From Sphaerochaeta sp. UBA5849 (lineage in GTDB: Bacteria > Spirochaetota > Spirochaetia > Sphaerochaetales > Sphaerochaetaceae), in the NCBI GenBank assembly GCA_002432715.1, contig DJGJ01000064.1, positions 4,796 through 68,795 of the forward strand: a DNA stretch of 64,000 bases, given 5' to 3'. Position 1 is the stretch's first letter. Every line of letters starts with the position of its first letter. A program made the translations under genes and the position numbers. Positions 7,679 to 17,962 of this stretch are shown here, in pieces. The notes under the pieces were generated by a model. It did not search any database. It was given only the letters and a program-made list of their open reading frames with translations, and was not told the DNA's origin.

Positions 7679-7693
7679 AGCATCCAGTATGAC

Positions 7694-7728
7694 AAAAATA
7701 CTGCCGCAAGGTAACCCCACGGCAGTAT
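7694..7728 (-). terminator. Terminator between secF and ispH
   Basis: On the minus strand ATACTGCCG pairs with CGGCAGTAT around a 13-base loop, followed by five T (counting the last base of the stem). It ends the yajC-secD-secF transcript just before ispH. Confidence 0.75.
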
Positions 7729-7757
7729 CTTTTGGAACGGGAAATTCTTTGTTCCGG

Positions 7758-8954
7758 TTACTTGGCCGCAACCACCGCACCTTGTTTCTTCTGAGCCTTA
7801 CTGATCCAGTAGAGCATGGAAGGAGCGAGGAAGTTGGAGGAGAAGGTACCAAATAGAATTCCGAACATCATGTTGATGGCAAAGAGCTGAATATCGCCAG
7901 ATGCAAAGATTGCAAGCGGAAGAATCGCCACCAAGGTGGTGACTGCACTCATAATGGTTCTGCTCACCGACTGAGTCACACTCAGGTCGATCAGCTTGGA
8001 CAGGGCAGCATTCTTGTTCAACGTCACATTTTCACGGACACGGTCGAAAATAACGATGGTGTTGTTCAGGGAGTATCCGATGATGGTCAGCAGAGCTGCT
8101 ATCGTCGTGCTCGAAAACTCAAGGCGCAAAATCGAGATGGCGGTCAGCATCATCAGAATATCATGCACCAGGGCGATCAAGGAGGAGACTGCATAGGCAA
8201 AGCGGAATCTGATCCAGACATACAGCAGAATCAAAGCCATGGCGACAACAATGGCCAGAATCGAGCTGGAGAGCAGGTTTGCACTGAACTTGGGCCCGAT
8301 ATAGTCACTCTGCAGGACTACAACGTTTCCTTGTCCAAAGAAAGATGCAAGCGCATTCTTGACCTCTTCTTCCATGGAAGCCTGGGTTGCACCGTCCTTG
8401 ATTCCCAAGCGGATCTGGAACGTCTGGTTCTCGGCAGAACCCACGGTCTGCACCTTGGCATTTCCAAGAGAGGTGATGGCCGAGCGGACATCCTCGATGG
8501 AAGTGGTGCCGGTGCCCTGGAAGTTCAGCCTGGTCGGAGTACTGCTCAACGTTGCAGGAAAACCGTATCCGGAGAGCAGGTCCGCCGTATTCAACGAACC
8601 ATCAACTGCAACCGCACTAACTTCAGGCACTGCATTCAGCGCTGCAGCAAGATCCTTGGCGGTCGGGTAGGCCTGGGAGTGGAAGCTGGTCGTAGCGACG
8701 CCTTCCTCACCGCGAACCTCAAGGCTCAAGGCGGATCCGGAAATTGAAAGGACTGCATCCTTGTTGCCGCTGTATGTCACTTCGAGGCCGACGGGAGCGA
8801 TTTGGATGCGCTGGCTCAAGCCGCTCTCGAAGTCAACCCCGAGGTTGAAACCCCCGAACACAACAAAGGAGACGGCTCCGGCAAGCAGGAGGACCACAGC
8901 CAGAATCCATGCATACCAGCGAAGTTTGATGACAGGAATATCGTTCTTAAGCAT
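7758..8954 (-). CDS. secF: Protein translocase subunit SecF
   Basis: Membrane subunit of SecDF, which uses the proton gradient to help SecYEG release exported proteins. 398 residues with an N-terminal membrane segment (about 12-34), the FNLGVDFESGL motif, a periplasmic P4 region and a C-terminal bundle of five membrane helices. The bundle includes GYSLNNTIVIFDRVREN, the characteristic SecF helix-loop motif. Translation starts at the base after the secD stop region (TAAATG) with GGAGG 9 bases upstream. The protein is longer than E. coli SecF (323 residues) because of an expanded periplasmic loop at about 60-200. Confidence 0.95.
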   Translation of the reverse strand: MLKNDIPVIKLRWYAWILAVVLLLAGAVSFVVFGGFNLGVDFESGLSQRIQIAPVGLEVTYSGNKDAVLSISGSALSLEVRGEEGVATTSFHSQAYPTAKDLAAALNAVPEVSAVAVDGSLNTADLLSGYGFPATLSSTPTRLNFQGTGTTSIEDVRSAITSLGNAKVQTVGSAENQTFQIRLGIKDGATQASMEEEVKNALASFFGQGNVVVLQSDYIGPKFSANLLSSSILAIVVAMALILLYVWIRFRFAYAVSSLIALVHDILMMLTAISILRLEFSSTTIAALLTIIGYSLNNTIVIFDRVRENVTLNKNAALSKLIDLSVTQSVSRTIMSAVTTLVAILPLAIFASGDIQLFAINMMFGILFGTFSSNFLAPSMLYWISKAQKKQGAVVAAK

Positions 8955-10682
8955 TTAGTTTTTCCTCCAGCTGATGTGCAATTTCTTGCCCTCTCGGTGA
9001 GCGACCGCCGCATCAAAAATGAGATGCGAGACAAACAGGGCGGTGAACAACGAGCTGACAATACCGATGGCCAAGGTATTTGCAAAGCCTTTCACCGAGC
9101 TGCTTCCGAGCTGCGAGAGCACCAAGGCCGCGATGATCGTAGTGATGTTGGCGTCCATGACCGTCCAGAAAGCTTTGTCAAAGCCTGCCTTGATGGCTGC
9201 AACGTCGCTCTTGCCCAATCGTCGCTCTTCCTTGATACGCTCAAAAATAATGACGTTTGTGTCGACTGCCATACCCAAGGTAAGGATCAGACCCGCCACA
9301 CTGGTCAAAGTCAAGGTGAAGTTGAAAGCTGAAAGCACGCTGATCATGATAAAGAGGTTGAACAGCAGGGCCACGTCAGCCACCAGACCGGACACATTGT
9401 AGTAGGCAAACATCAGGATGATGACCAAGGCAAGGCCGATTGCAATCGCCTTCACACCTGCATTGACTGCATCCTCACCCAAGGTTGCACCGACAGCCTG
9501 CTGGCTGGAGACGATCAACTCGATGGGAAGCGCTGCGGTTCGCAGCACGATGGCCAGGTCACTGGCTTCCTCGGCATTGAAACCGGAAATCTGGACACTA
9601 TTGCGGATTCCCTCATTGATGGTGGCCATTGCCTTGACTTTTCCATCCATGACAACCGCCATGGTGTCGCCCACATGGGTGGAGGTGAGCTTGTAGAAAA
9701 TATCCCCTCCAAGACTGTCAAGCTGGAAGTTTACAACCGGGCGGCCGGTGATGCCATCGGTTCCCGTGGTGGCGCTCTCCAGGTGGATGCCGTCCAAGCC
9801 GACTTCCTCTTCGATAACCACATAGCTTTCAAGTTCGTCAATGCCATAGGCATCACTGACATAATAGCCGGCGGCAATCTTGCCGGCAGGCAGGAAGTCC
9901 GGTTGCTTCAGAGCACCGGTATCGGTATAGACTTCAGAAGGATTGGCCTTGTAGTACGCGTCAAGCTCTGCGGTCAAGGCGGTGTCAACCATCTTGAAGA
10001 CCAGGGAGCCCTTGCCGCGAAGGAACGAGTTTACCCGCTCGGGATCGGCAGCGCCGGGAATCTCGATCAAAATCTGATCGCTGCCCTGCAGCCTGATGAC
10101 CGGCTCGCTGACGCCGAACTGGTCGATGCGCTTCTCGAGAATCTCGATATCCTGTCGGATGGCTTCGGCAATCTCGGAAGAGGAGGCAGGGCTGCCCTTC
10201 TTCGCCTCGTAACTTGCCGTATCAGCTTCCAGGAGGATACTCATACCACCACGCAGGTCCAAACCAAGCTGTAAAGCCTTGTTTCCTAGGGCCTTCAGGT
10301 CAAGCAGGGTTGTGCGGTAATACGCCTCGATGGTATCGAACATATTCTGCTCATTGTAGAATCCACTAAAGAGAGCTTCCAACGTCCATGTCTTGGGGAC
10401 CGGGCGCTTCATAGCTTTGTAATTTGCCTTGGCACTATCCTTGAGATAGGAATACTGAGCGGGAAGAGCCGCCGCAGGATCCTGGGCCACCAAATCCTTC
10501 AAGGAACGCAGGTCCCGTGAAGCCTGCCCTCGGGCATACTCCTTAATCTGTACATTTGAGCCTGTTGCAAGTTCCTTGGTGTCCTGCGGTACGAATCCAT
10601 ACCACTTGATGGTGGGATACAAGAAGTATCCACACAACAAGATGACAGCCAGAACGATCACCAGACGACTCCGTTTTTTCAT
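8955..10682 (-). CDS. secD: Protein translocase subunit SecD
   Basis: Partner of SecF. 575 residues: an N-terminal membrane helix, LGLDLRGGMSILLEAD near residue 110, a large periplasmic domain, and a C-terminal six-helix bundle. The bundle carries TLGMAVDTNVIIFERIKEE, which contains the conserved aspartate of the proton path. The start has GGAGAG 4 bases upstream. Between yajC (29-base gap) and secF (adjacent), in the usual yajC-secD-secF order. Confidence 0.96.
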   Translation of the reverse strand: MKKRSRLVIVLAVILLCGYFLYPTIKWYGFVPQDTKELATGSNVQIKEYARGQASRDLRSLKDLVAQDPAAALPAQYSYLKDSAKANYKAMKRPVPKTWTLEALFSGFYNEQNMFDTIEAYYRTTLLDLKALGNKALQLGLDLRGGMSILLEADTASYEAKKGSPASSSEIAEAIRQDIEILEKRIDQFGVSEPVIRLQGSDQILIEIPGAADPERVNSFLRGKGSLVFKMVDTALTAELDAYYKANPSEVYTDTGALKQPDFLPAGKIAAGYYVSDAYGIDELESYVVIEEEVGLDGIHLESATTGTDGITGRPVVNFQLDSLGGDIFYKLTSTHVGDTMAVVMDGKVKAMATINEGIRNSVQISGFNAEEASDLAIVLRTAALPIELIVSSQQAVGATLGEDAVNAGVKAIAIGLALVIILMFAYYNVSGLVADVALLFNLFIMISVLSAFNFTLTLTSVAGLILTLGMAVDTNVIIFERIKEERRLGKSDVAAIKAGFDKAFWTVMDANITTIIAALVLSQLGSSSVKGFANTLAIGIVSSLFTALFVSHLIFDAAVAHREGKKLHISWRKN

Positions 10683-10711
10683 GATACTCTCCAGATTGTC
10701 TTCAACAGAAT

Positions 10712-11161
10712 TTAGTTGTTCTCTTTTTTCTCAGCATCGGCTTCGACTGCAACCACTTCAGGCTTTGCTTCTACAGCCTCGGGAGCACTCACCTGCTCTT
10801 TCTTGGCTCTCTTCTTGCTTGAAGGTTCAGTCGTCTCAGCTTTGCGGTTAACAATGCTGCTGATTGCATTCCTGGAGAACTCAATACGGGTATTGTCATC
10901 AACCTTGACCACTATGGTAGTCTCTTTTACAGCAACTACGGTTCCGTGGATGCCACCGATGGAAACAACCTTGTCTCCCTTCTTGATGGCGGCAAGCATC
11001 TCCTTGGTCTCCCTGTCCCGCTTCTTCTGCGGTCGGATGATCAAGAAGTAAAAGATGACAATGATGAGACCAAAAGTGACAAAGGTAGTCATCATTGAAC
11101 CAGTTGAGCCCGCGGCACCTGATGCCTCTGGGGCGGCCATAGCACTAAGCATTGAAAGCAT
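10712..11161 (-). CDS. yajC: YajC, Sec translocase accessory subunit
   Basis: Small inner-membrane protein associated with SecDF. One membrane helix (FVTFGLIIVIFYFLIIRPQ, about 27-45) is followed by QKKRDRETKEM and a beta-rich cytoplasmic domain (GDKVVSIGGIHGTVV), the family hallmark. The tail after residue 105 is a charged, low-complexity extension (EAVEAKPEVVAVEADAEKK) beyond the usual 85-110 residues. The start has GAGG 7 bases upstream. First gene of the operon. Confidence 0.93.
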   Translation of the reverse strand: MLSMLSAMAAPEASGAAGSTGSMMTTFVTFGLIIVIFYFLIIRPQKKRDRETKEMLAAIKKGDKVVSIGGIHGTVVAVKETTIVVKVDDNTRIEFSRNAISSIVNRKAETTEPSSKKRAKKEQVSAPEAVEAKPEVVAVEADAEKKENN

Positions 11162-11242
11162 GGGTAATCCTCACTTTGCAAGAAATCGGATGCAGAAAAG
11201 AGGTGGAAGAGTCCTTCGCATCCAATTTTCCAAGTATCGATA

Positions 11243-11272
11243 AAAGTAGCACGTTCACGACATGGTAGTCAA
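11243..11272 (-). promoter_or_regulatory. Candidate promoter of yajC-secD-secF
   Basis: TTGACT at 11272-11267, 18-base spacer, TACTTT at 11248-11243, about 80 bases before yajC. The -10 is weak. Confidence 0.4.
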
Positions 11273-11288
11273 GTTTTACCATTACACC

Positions 11289-11317
11289 AAAAAAGGGGCC
11301 GCAGTTGTTGCGGCCCC
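11289..11317 (-). terminator. Terminator after groL
   Basis: On the minus strand GGGGCCGCA pairs with TGCGGCCCC around a short loop, followed by six T. It separates groL from yajC. Confidence 0.9.
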
Positions 11318-11335
11318 TCCTCTGTAGGCGATAAT

Positions 11336-12985
<1,650 letters not shown>

Positions 12986-13042
12986 TTAAAGAATATGTTG
13001 TGCGATTACGTGTGGTAAGACCAAACGGAGCTACCGTCATGT

Positions 13043-13071
13043 AACATACAAATAAAAATGCCGAGAAGCAA
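13043..13071 (-). promoter_or_regulatory. Candidate promoter of groL
   Basis: TTGCTT at 13071-13066, 17-base spacer, TATGTT at 13048-13043. Gives a leader of about 65 bases. No inverted repeat overlaps it. Confidence 0.5.
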
Positions 13072-13085
13072 GTGAAAAATGCAGA

Positions 13086-13964
13086 TTACGTGAATATCAG
13101 GGACAAAGACATGCCCAAAATAGCGGAAGCAACATTACTTACCAAGTTCACCATATCATTATCCACCCACCTTAGTCCACGCTCAAGCGGCAGGGCCCTT
13201 CCATCGACGATCGGCCGCTCGGTGATGCAATCATTGGCCTCATCATAATAGTGTGCCTGTACAGTCGCCCCCAAGACACTATCCAACAGACACCCTGCAA
13301 AGGAGCTGAGGGCAATGACGGAGGCTGCGAGAACACTCATAGAGCTCATCGGCAGAAAGCATCCCCACACGCACAAAGCAATCAGGACAGCTCCCAAGAG
13401 ACCGCTGGCGAGGCCGAGCGGACTTATTGCTCCGCTAAGACCAGGGGTCATGGGGCGGCCGGTGATGATGGAAACGGGTTTGGTCTTGGAGAGAATGCCC
13501 ACCTCGCTTGCGAAGGTGTCGCTGGCCGCCTCCCCCACCGCCGAACCGAACATCACCAGAAACGGGAGACTGGGATTGTAGGCATATAAAAGGGCGGAAA
13601 CCAAGGCCATCAGGCCATTGGCATATACCTGTACGGCGTCACGGCGCCCGCCTTTCTCTTGAATCTTCATAACATCAAAGGAAATTATCCGCTTGGACAG
13701 CTTGCCGAGCACCCCGGCCGCCACAAAGAACAGCAACAAGGTCGCCAAGGCGCCGAAGCCCAGGATCCAAGTGGGGCCGAAACCAACCAAAAAGGCTGCA
13801 ACAGCTCCAGCGAAGGTGAGTTGGCGGGCGATGTAGGAGCTTACCGCAACAATCAGCATAATCAAGACAAGAACCCAGAAAGCAAAGGGTAACGAAAAAA
13901 AGAATCCATTGAAATAGGAGGTGAGAGAACCGGTTGCCGGAACAAGGTTCGCATACGCACTCAT
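13086..13964 (-). CDS. DUF92 (TMEM19/VTE6-like) membrane protein, possible prenyl-phosphate kinase
   Basis: A 292-residue integral membrane protein starting MSAYANLVPATGS; the ATG overlaps the preceding stop by 4 bases (ATGA). Visible family features are GRRDAVQVYANG, VGEAASDTFASEVG, a PVSIITGRPMTPGLSGA segment and about seven hydrophobic helices. This is the DUF92 family. Its plant member VTE6 and a cyanobacterial homologue phosphorylate phytyl phosphate to phytyl diphosphate. Here it is coupled to a VTE5-like kinase gene, which would supply the monophosphate. The substrate in a spirochaete is unknown; polyprenol or farnesol salvage is an inference from the pairing. Confidence 0.8.
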   Translation of the reverse strand: MSAYANLVPATGSLTSYFNGFFFSLPFAFWVLVLIMLIVAVSSYIARQLTFAGAVAAFLVGFGPTWILGFGALATLLLFFVAAGVLGKLSKRIISFDVMKIQEKGGRRDAVQVYANGLMALVSALLYAYNPSLPFLVMFGSAVGEAASDTFASEVGILSKTKPVSIITGRPMTPGLSGAISPLGLASGLLGAVLIALCVWGCFLPMSSMSVLAASVIALSSFAGCLLDSVLGATVQAHYYDEANDCITERPIVDGRALPLERGLRWVDNDMVNLVSNVASAILGMSLSLIFT

Positions 13965-14638
13965 ACGAATACCCCAAGAAGAAAGGTTGCGAGCAAGGGG
14001 ACCGTGATATTGTCCAGCCCAAGCGGGGTAACAGCTTCTGTCAAAGCACTTACCAATGCAATCATCAGGGATATACCAAAAACCGAACCCAAACCAAGCG
14101 TACTGTATATGCCAAGTCCGATGAAGGTGACGGCAAAGCTTACAGCGGCCATGACCAGGGTCCCGAGATATGACTTGTCGGCAAAGGCGATGGGCAGCTT
14201 CTTTTTGCCCCACTTTGCCCCAAAGAGGCCAGCCAGTCCGTCTCCGTATCCCATGATCAGGACTCCGATGCTGCATGCAAGCGAAGAGACAATCCCCTGA
14301 TGCTGCATCACCACCAAAATCAACAAGGTGATGGGGAAATAGACAAGACCGTAGTTGCGCTTGCGGTCATCCATGCCGAGTGCTTTTCCCCACCCCAAAA
14401 AGGTAAAAAGGCTGTTGACAATGATGAAAAATATGGGACCTACCAAAGCATAGCCCAAGCTGGTGAAGAAATTCACCTCGATGAACCACCAGTTGGAAAC
14501 CCCGATGTGAACGAACTTGCGCATCGATTCACCGGAAATCGAAAACCGATGTTTCAAAAAGATTCCCACTGCTATGACCAAGGCCAGGAAGGGAAACGAT
14601 ATCAGCAATCCAACTATGTTATTATTCATACGCGTCAT
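13961..14638 (-). CDS. Phytol/dolichol kinase-like membrane protein (VTE5-like)
   Basis: About 225 residues with six or seven membrane helices, of the CTP-transferase superfamily containing dolichol kinase, phytol kinase and CDP-diacylglycerol synthase. Diagnostic stretches are RKFVHIGVSNWW near residue 40 and GDGLAGLFGAKWGKKKLP followed by DKSYLGT, where the conserved GDG and lysines sit. Predicted role: CTP-dependent phosphorylation of a prenol. The ATG at 14638 is chosen (MTRMNNNIVG); the ATG at 14629 is also possible. Neither has a Shine-Dalgarno site, and a TATACA element ends only 11 bases before 14638, so the mRNA leader would be very short. Confidence 0.75.
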   Translation of the reverse strand: MTRMNNNIVGLLISFPFLALVIAVGIFLKHRFSISGESMRKFVHIGVSNWWFIEVNFFTSLGYALVGPIFFIIVNSLFTFLGWGKALGMDDRKRNYGLVYFPITLLILVVMQHQGIVSSLACSIGVLIMGYGDGLAGLFGAKWGKKKLPIAFADKSYLGTLVMAAVSFAVTFIGLGIYSTLGLGSVFGISLMIALVSALTEAVTPLGLDNITVPLLATFLLGVFV

Positions 14639-14722
14639 GATGCAGAGAATGTATAAAAATTTCAAGAGTTGATGCACAATGCAGACATGTGTACAAAAGA
14701 GCAAAAATGAATAGACGGAGAA

Positions 14723-14751
14723 TTGACAGCACAGTTGCCTCGTGGTACCGT
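14723..14751 (+). promoter_or_regulatory. Candidate promoter of the RRM protein gene
   Basis: TTGACA at 14723-14728, 17-base spacer, TACCGT at 14746-14751. It implies a leader of roughly 150 bases, unusually long for this window. Confidence 0.45.
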
Positions 14752-14878
14752 TTTAGTGCTTTCGATTTTGTGTTGCAGCTGGTACGCAATTCCTAAATGT
14801 TCGCACGCGTGCGTTACTGAATCGCTCCCGCAGACAGGTAAGAGTTCAAGACTGCGCCACATGATGCAATATTGCAAT

Positions 14879-14897
14879 GCAGGTGCAGTAGACCTGC
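14879..14897 (+). promoter_or_regulatory. Hairpin abutting the RRM gene ribosome site
   Basis: GCAGGT and ACCTGC form a 6-base stem with a 7-base loop, ending one base before GAAGGA, the ribosome site of the RRM gene. It could control ribosome access or be bound by the RRM protein itself (inference). Confidence 0.4.
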
Positions 14898-14911
14898 GAA
14901 GGATGCTTTGA

Positions 14912-15190
14912 ATGGCAAAGAAAATCTATGTTGGAAACCTGAGTTACAACACTTCCGAAGAAGAACTTCGGGACCTGTTCGCACAGTACGGCACCGTTGT
15001 CAGTGCCAATATCATCATTGACCGCGAAACCCGCCGTCCCAAAGGGTTCGGGTTCGTGGAAATGGCGGAGGATGCCGCAGCCGATGCTGCGATTTCCCAG
15101 CTTGACGGCAAGGAAGTGGGCGGACGCAATCTTCGGGTAAACGAAGCTATTGCAAAGCCTCGGCCGGCACATGGGAATTATCGTAACTAA
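14912..15190 (+). CDS. RNA-binding protein with one RRM domain
   Basis: A 92-residue single RRM protein of the small bacterial glycine-poor class. RNP2 is IYVGNL (residues 5-10) and RNP1 is KGFGFVEM (about 44-51), both with the aromatic residues needed to stack on RNA. It binds single-stranded RNA and is often cold-induced in cyanobacteria and other bacteria. The tail after the RRM is short and basic (AIAKPRPAHGNYRN). Monocistronic: own promoter candidate, a long leader with hairpins, and a strong terminator after it. Confidence 0.93.
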   Translation: MAKKIYVGNLSYNTSEEELRDLFAQYGTVVSANIIIDRETRRPKGFGFVEMAEDAAADAAISQLDGKEVGGRNLRVNEAIAKPRPAHGNYRN

Positions 15191-15217
15191 GCAGCCTTTG
15201 TATGATTCAGTAACGGG

Positions 15218-15244
15218 AACGGAGCCTTGCGGCTCCGTTTTTTC
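15218..15244 (+). terminator. Terminator after the RRM gene
   Basis: ACGGAGCC, loop TTGC, GGCTCCGT, then a run of T. A perfect 8-base stem. Confidence 0.9.
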
Positions 15245-15469
15245 TTATTGTGCTTCCTCCAGCTGAAAACGCAATACCCGCTTGCCGTCAGACTCCACTG
15301 TCTCGGTGAACATAGCATACGGACGAACCCACCACCAGGGGGTGCCAAGCGGGCGATACAGGACCATCGTCTCGAGTGTCTCGCTATCGATGACGGTATC
15401 CACCACCTCATACAAACCACCCTTGAAGTGCCTATAGACTCCCTTTTGGATAGGTTTTGGTTCTACCAT
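15245..15469 (-). CDS. DUF1653 domain protein
   Basis: A 74-residue protein consisting of one DUF1653 domain (GVYRHFKGGLYEVV, LETMVLYRPLG, WVRPYAMFTETV). Function is unknown; the fold is often found as a small stand-alone bacterial protein. The ATG at 15469 overlaps the end of the DUF2207 gene by 7 bases, and longer in-frame starts only read DUF2207 sequence in the wrong frame. Last gene of the lemA-DUF2207 unit. Confidence 0.8.
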   Translation of the reverse strand: MVEPKPIQKGVYRHFKGGLYEVVDTVIDSETLETMVLYRPLGTPWWWVRPYAMFTETVESDGKRVLRFQLEEAQ

Positions 15470-17322
15470 GCGCCTCCTCCACCACCACCGAAACCACCGC
15501 CGCTGAATCCACTTGACCCAAAGGAGGAGTGGATCGGAGAGCGACTGCCACCCTTCGCCTGGGTGTAAACGGCTTTCTCCATGATCGAACCATGCAAACG
15601 ATGGGACAGCGCGCTGTAGAACACAGCATCCCTGATCGGGCGGCTGCCTACATACCACGAGGGTTGCTCGATGGCGATTTTGGCAAACTTCTTCGCCCAG
15701 ACATCCTCAAGTCCCAATACAATGGCATAGCCAAGTACATGGTAGAAGAGCTGGGGATCGGAGTCGATCATCATCTTCAGCTTGTCCATCTCAACCTTGC
15801 TGATGAACTCTTTGTAACCGACAATCTGCTCAAGCTTCTGCTGGGCATATTCGCTTCGCTTGGCTGTCATGATCGTCAAGAAACCAAAATACACAGGGAA
15901 AATCACTATAGCCAGGCTCATGACCGCCGAATAGGTCAGACCATGTCCCACCACCGAATATTCGAACAGAAAGGCAAGTCCGAACATCGCAATACAAAAG
16001 AGGGCCAGGGCAAAGAACTTGATCGTCCTCTTGGCCAGCGAGCTCATCACCCACGTTGCCGACAACCGACTGGCTGAAAGCATGGCGATGCCAAAACTGA
16101 AGAACCCGATCACCAGGAAGGGAACCGTTTCGGCTGAAATATAGGTGATGGTCGAAGCAACAGCATTCAACACTGCAACCAAGGCGCCATACAGCATGGC
16201 GATGATCCGCTTTTTCTCTGCGGTGCTGTCATTGAGTCTTCGCTCTCCCTTGAAGTAGGCATGTACGTCGGTTTTCGCCTTATTCAGGGCCTCGGCGAAC
16301 TTTCCCTTCTCCAATTGCTTCAAGGTAACAGTCTCACCATCCCCGCATGCAAAGAACGCATCGAAGAGCCTCTTCTCATGAGCCTTGTTTGATGATGGCT
16401 CCTTGAGTTTGGTAAACAGGAAATCCTTTTTACCCTGTTCCTCGATAGTCAGACAACCTTGGTCGGCCCAGGCAAAAAGCATGCTGGTGACATCCTTGTT
16501 GTCCACCACACCGTCGGCCAAATACCCGACTTCCATCGGGCTCAGCCCTTCTGGAGGATCGAAGCGCACCACTGGAATGAACAGCTCCTCCCGGCCATAC
16601 CGACGAAACAGCATCGCAACATGGACACTTGCAACCAAGGCGACCAACCAGGCAACGATGGAAGCCGGCATGGTGTAATCGACAAAGGGTTTTACGTCGG
16701 AAAAGTAACCCTGCTCCATCTGTACACGCAAGGTAAGGGCTTCTGAGGGCATAAGGTTGCTTGCCCGGCCTTCGATGGTCCTTCCATCCGAACTGAGCTT
16801 GAAGACACCCCGTTGGGCGGTTGAGCCGTAGGTTCCTCCGGTCAAGAAGATCATGGAAGGATCAACTGGTTTGGGAAAGGTGATGCGAAACGTCATCTCC
16901 TTGATCGGAGCCTGCCAGCCCGGCCCAACCAGGTTGTAATAGAACTCGTCATACTCCTCATTGCGATCGTCCCCGATCACATAGGTATAGCGAATTTGAT
17001 ACTCTTTCAGGCCGGTGACGGTTCGATTCTCCGATCCCAGGCGGAAGGTCACCCAACCCGATGAAACGGAATCTTCCTGGATGGGCTCATTGGACTGGAG
17101 ATCCTTCAGCTTGACCCGCACCTTGCCGAATTGGATGGGAATCTCGCGATAGATTCCGTGGCGCGGGGTGGAAAAGTTGGCCGTTATCTGCTCCTGTACC
17201 CGGTAGCTATTGTCCAAACCAGCCTCCATTTCAAGATGAAAGCGCTCAAACACATAGTCTTGTGCAAAGAGCAGAGGGATGCTGCAGAAGAGCAGAAGGA
17301 CGAAAAGCAGTGTCCGTTTCAT
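15463..17322 (-). CDS. DUF2207 membrane protein with glycine-rich tail
   Basis: A 619-residue envelope protein. A signal peptide (LLFVLLLFCSIPLLFAQ, about 4-20) is followed by the DUF2207 extracytoplasmic beta domain (HGIYREIPIQF, YVIGDDRNEEYDEFYYNLVG). Membrane segments follow at about 213-235, 375-420 and 435-485, then a cytoplasmic part. The protein ends in SGGGFGGGGGGAW, a glycine-rich tail common in this family. Function is not known. DUF2207 proteins are repeatedly encoded next to LemA, as here, where the start overlaps the lemA stop (TAATG). A joint role in the envelope is inferred from that pairing. Confidence 0.88.
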   Translation of the reverse strand: MKRTLLFVLLLFCSIPLLFAQDYVFERFHLEMEAGLDNSYRVQEQITANFSTPRHGIYREIPIQFGKVRVKLKDLQSNEPIQEDSVSSGWVTFRLGSENRTVTGLKEYQIRYTYVIGDDRNEEYDEFYYNLVGPGWQAPIKEMTFRITFPKPVDPSMIFLTGGTYGSTAQRGVFKLSSDGRTIEGRASNLMPSEALTLRVQMEQGYFSDVKPFVDYTMPASIVAWLVALVASVHVAMLFRRYGREELFIPVVRFDPPEGLSPMEVGYLADGVVDNKDVTSMLFAWADQGCLTIEEQGKKDFLFTKLKEPSSNKAHEKRLFDAFFACGDGETVTLKQLEKGKFAEALNKAKTDVHAYFKGERRLNDSTAEKKRIIAMLYGALVAVLNAVASTITYISAETVPFLVIGFFSFGIAMLSASRLSATWVMSSLAKRTIKFFALALFCIAMFGLAFLFEYSVVGHGLTYSAVMSLAIVIFPVYFGFLTIMTAKRSEYAQQKLEQIVGYKEFISKVEMDKLKMMIDSDPQLFYHVLGYAIVLGLEDVWAKKFAKIAIEQPSWYVGSRPIRDAVFYSALSHRLHGSIMEKAVYTQAKGGSRSPIHSSFGSSGFSGGGFGGGGGGAW

Positions 17323-17873
17323 TAAAACTTGACCTCGACGCGGGCTCTTGCCTCTTCCTCGATGGTCAAATACGGCTTCTTTGCAAAATGGAAGATTGAA
17401 GCGACCAAGGAAGAAGGGAACACCTCGATAATCGTATTCAGGCTCTTGATGATGGCATTGTAGTACTTGCGGGCCCCAAGCAGCTGTTCCTCGATTTTCT
17501 GCAGTTGTGCCTGAAGGTCCAGGAAGCCTTGGTTGGCTTTCAGGTCGGGATAGGCTTCGCTGAGGGCGAACAGGGATTTGAGGGTGGAGCTGAAGGCCTT
17601 GTCTGCAGCATCCTTATTCTCAAGACCTGTCGCACTGACGGCCTTGTTGCGTGCCTCGATGACTGCAGTCAGGGTTTTTTCCTCGTGTTTTGCATATCCC
17701 TTGACGGTCTCCACCAGATTGGGAACCAAGTCATAGCGCTGCTTCAGGTGGGCATCGATTGCCGATTCAGCTTCCTCGCCTTGGTTTCTCAAGCGCACAT
17801 ACTTGTTATACACGCTGACCACATACAAACCGATCAAGATGACGACACCAATGAGAATATACAAAATTGTCAT
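17322..17873 (-). CDS. lemA: LemA family protein
   Basis: A 183-residue protein with one N-terminal membrane helix (ILYILIGVVILIGLYVVSVY) and a long alpha-helical cytoplasmic domain. Family motifs include YNKYVRLRNQGEEAESAIDAHLKQRYDLVPNLVETVKGYAKHE, in which the RxDLxPNLVxxV core is diagnostic. The start at 17873 has GGAGG 5 bases upstream; an earlier in-frame start is not supported. Molecular function is unresolved. Coupled to DUF2207. Confidence 0.93.
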   Translation of the reverse strand: MTILYILIGVVILIGLYVVSVYNKYVRLRNQGEEAESAIDAHLKQRYDLVPNLVETVKGYAKHEEKTLTAVIEARNKAVSATGLENKDAADKAFSSTLKSLFALSEAYPDLKANQGFLDLQAQLQKIEEQLLGARKYYNAIIKSLNTIIEVFPSSLVASIFHFAKKPYLTIEEEARARVEVKF

Positions 17874-17962
17874 ACCAACCTCCCTGTCGGAAATATCAGT
17901 TCCCAGCATGCTGCAAGGGAGGCCGTCGGTCAAGAGTTCGGCAAAATAAGGAAGAGGGAAGC

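Noticed and set aside
7679..7852. Longer N-terminus for IspH from a TTG start
   Set aside because: It would overlap secF and cross a transcription terminator, and the extra residues do not belong to the family.
13965..14276. 104-residue N-terminal extension of the DUF92 protein
   Set aside because: It is the phytol-kinase-like gene read in another frame; the coupled ATG at 13964 is the family start.
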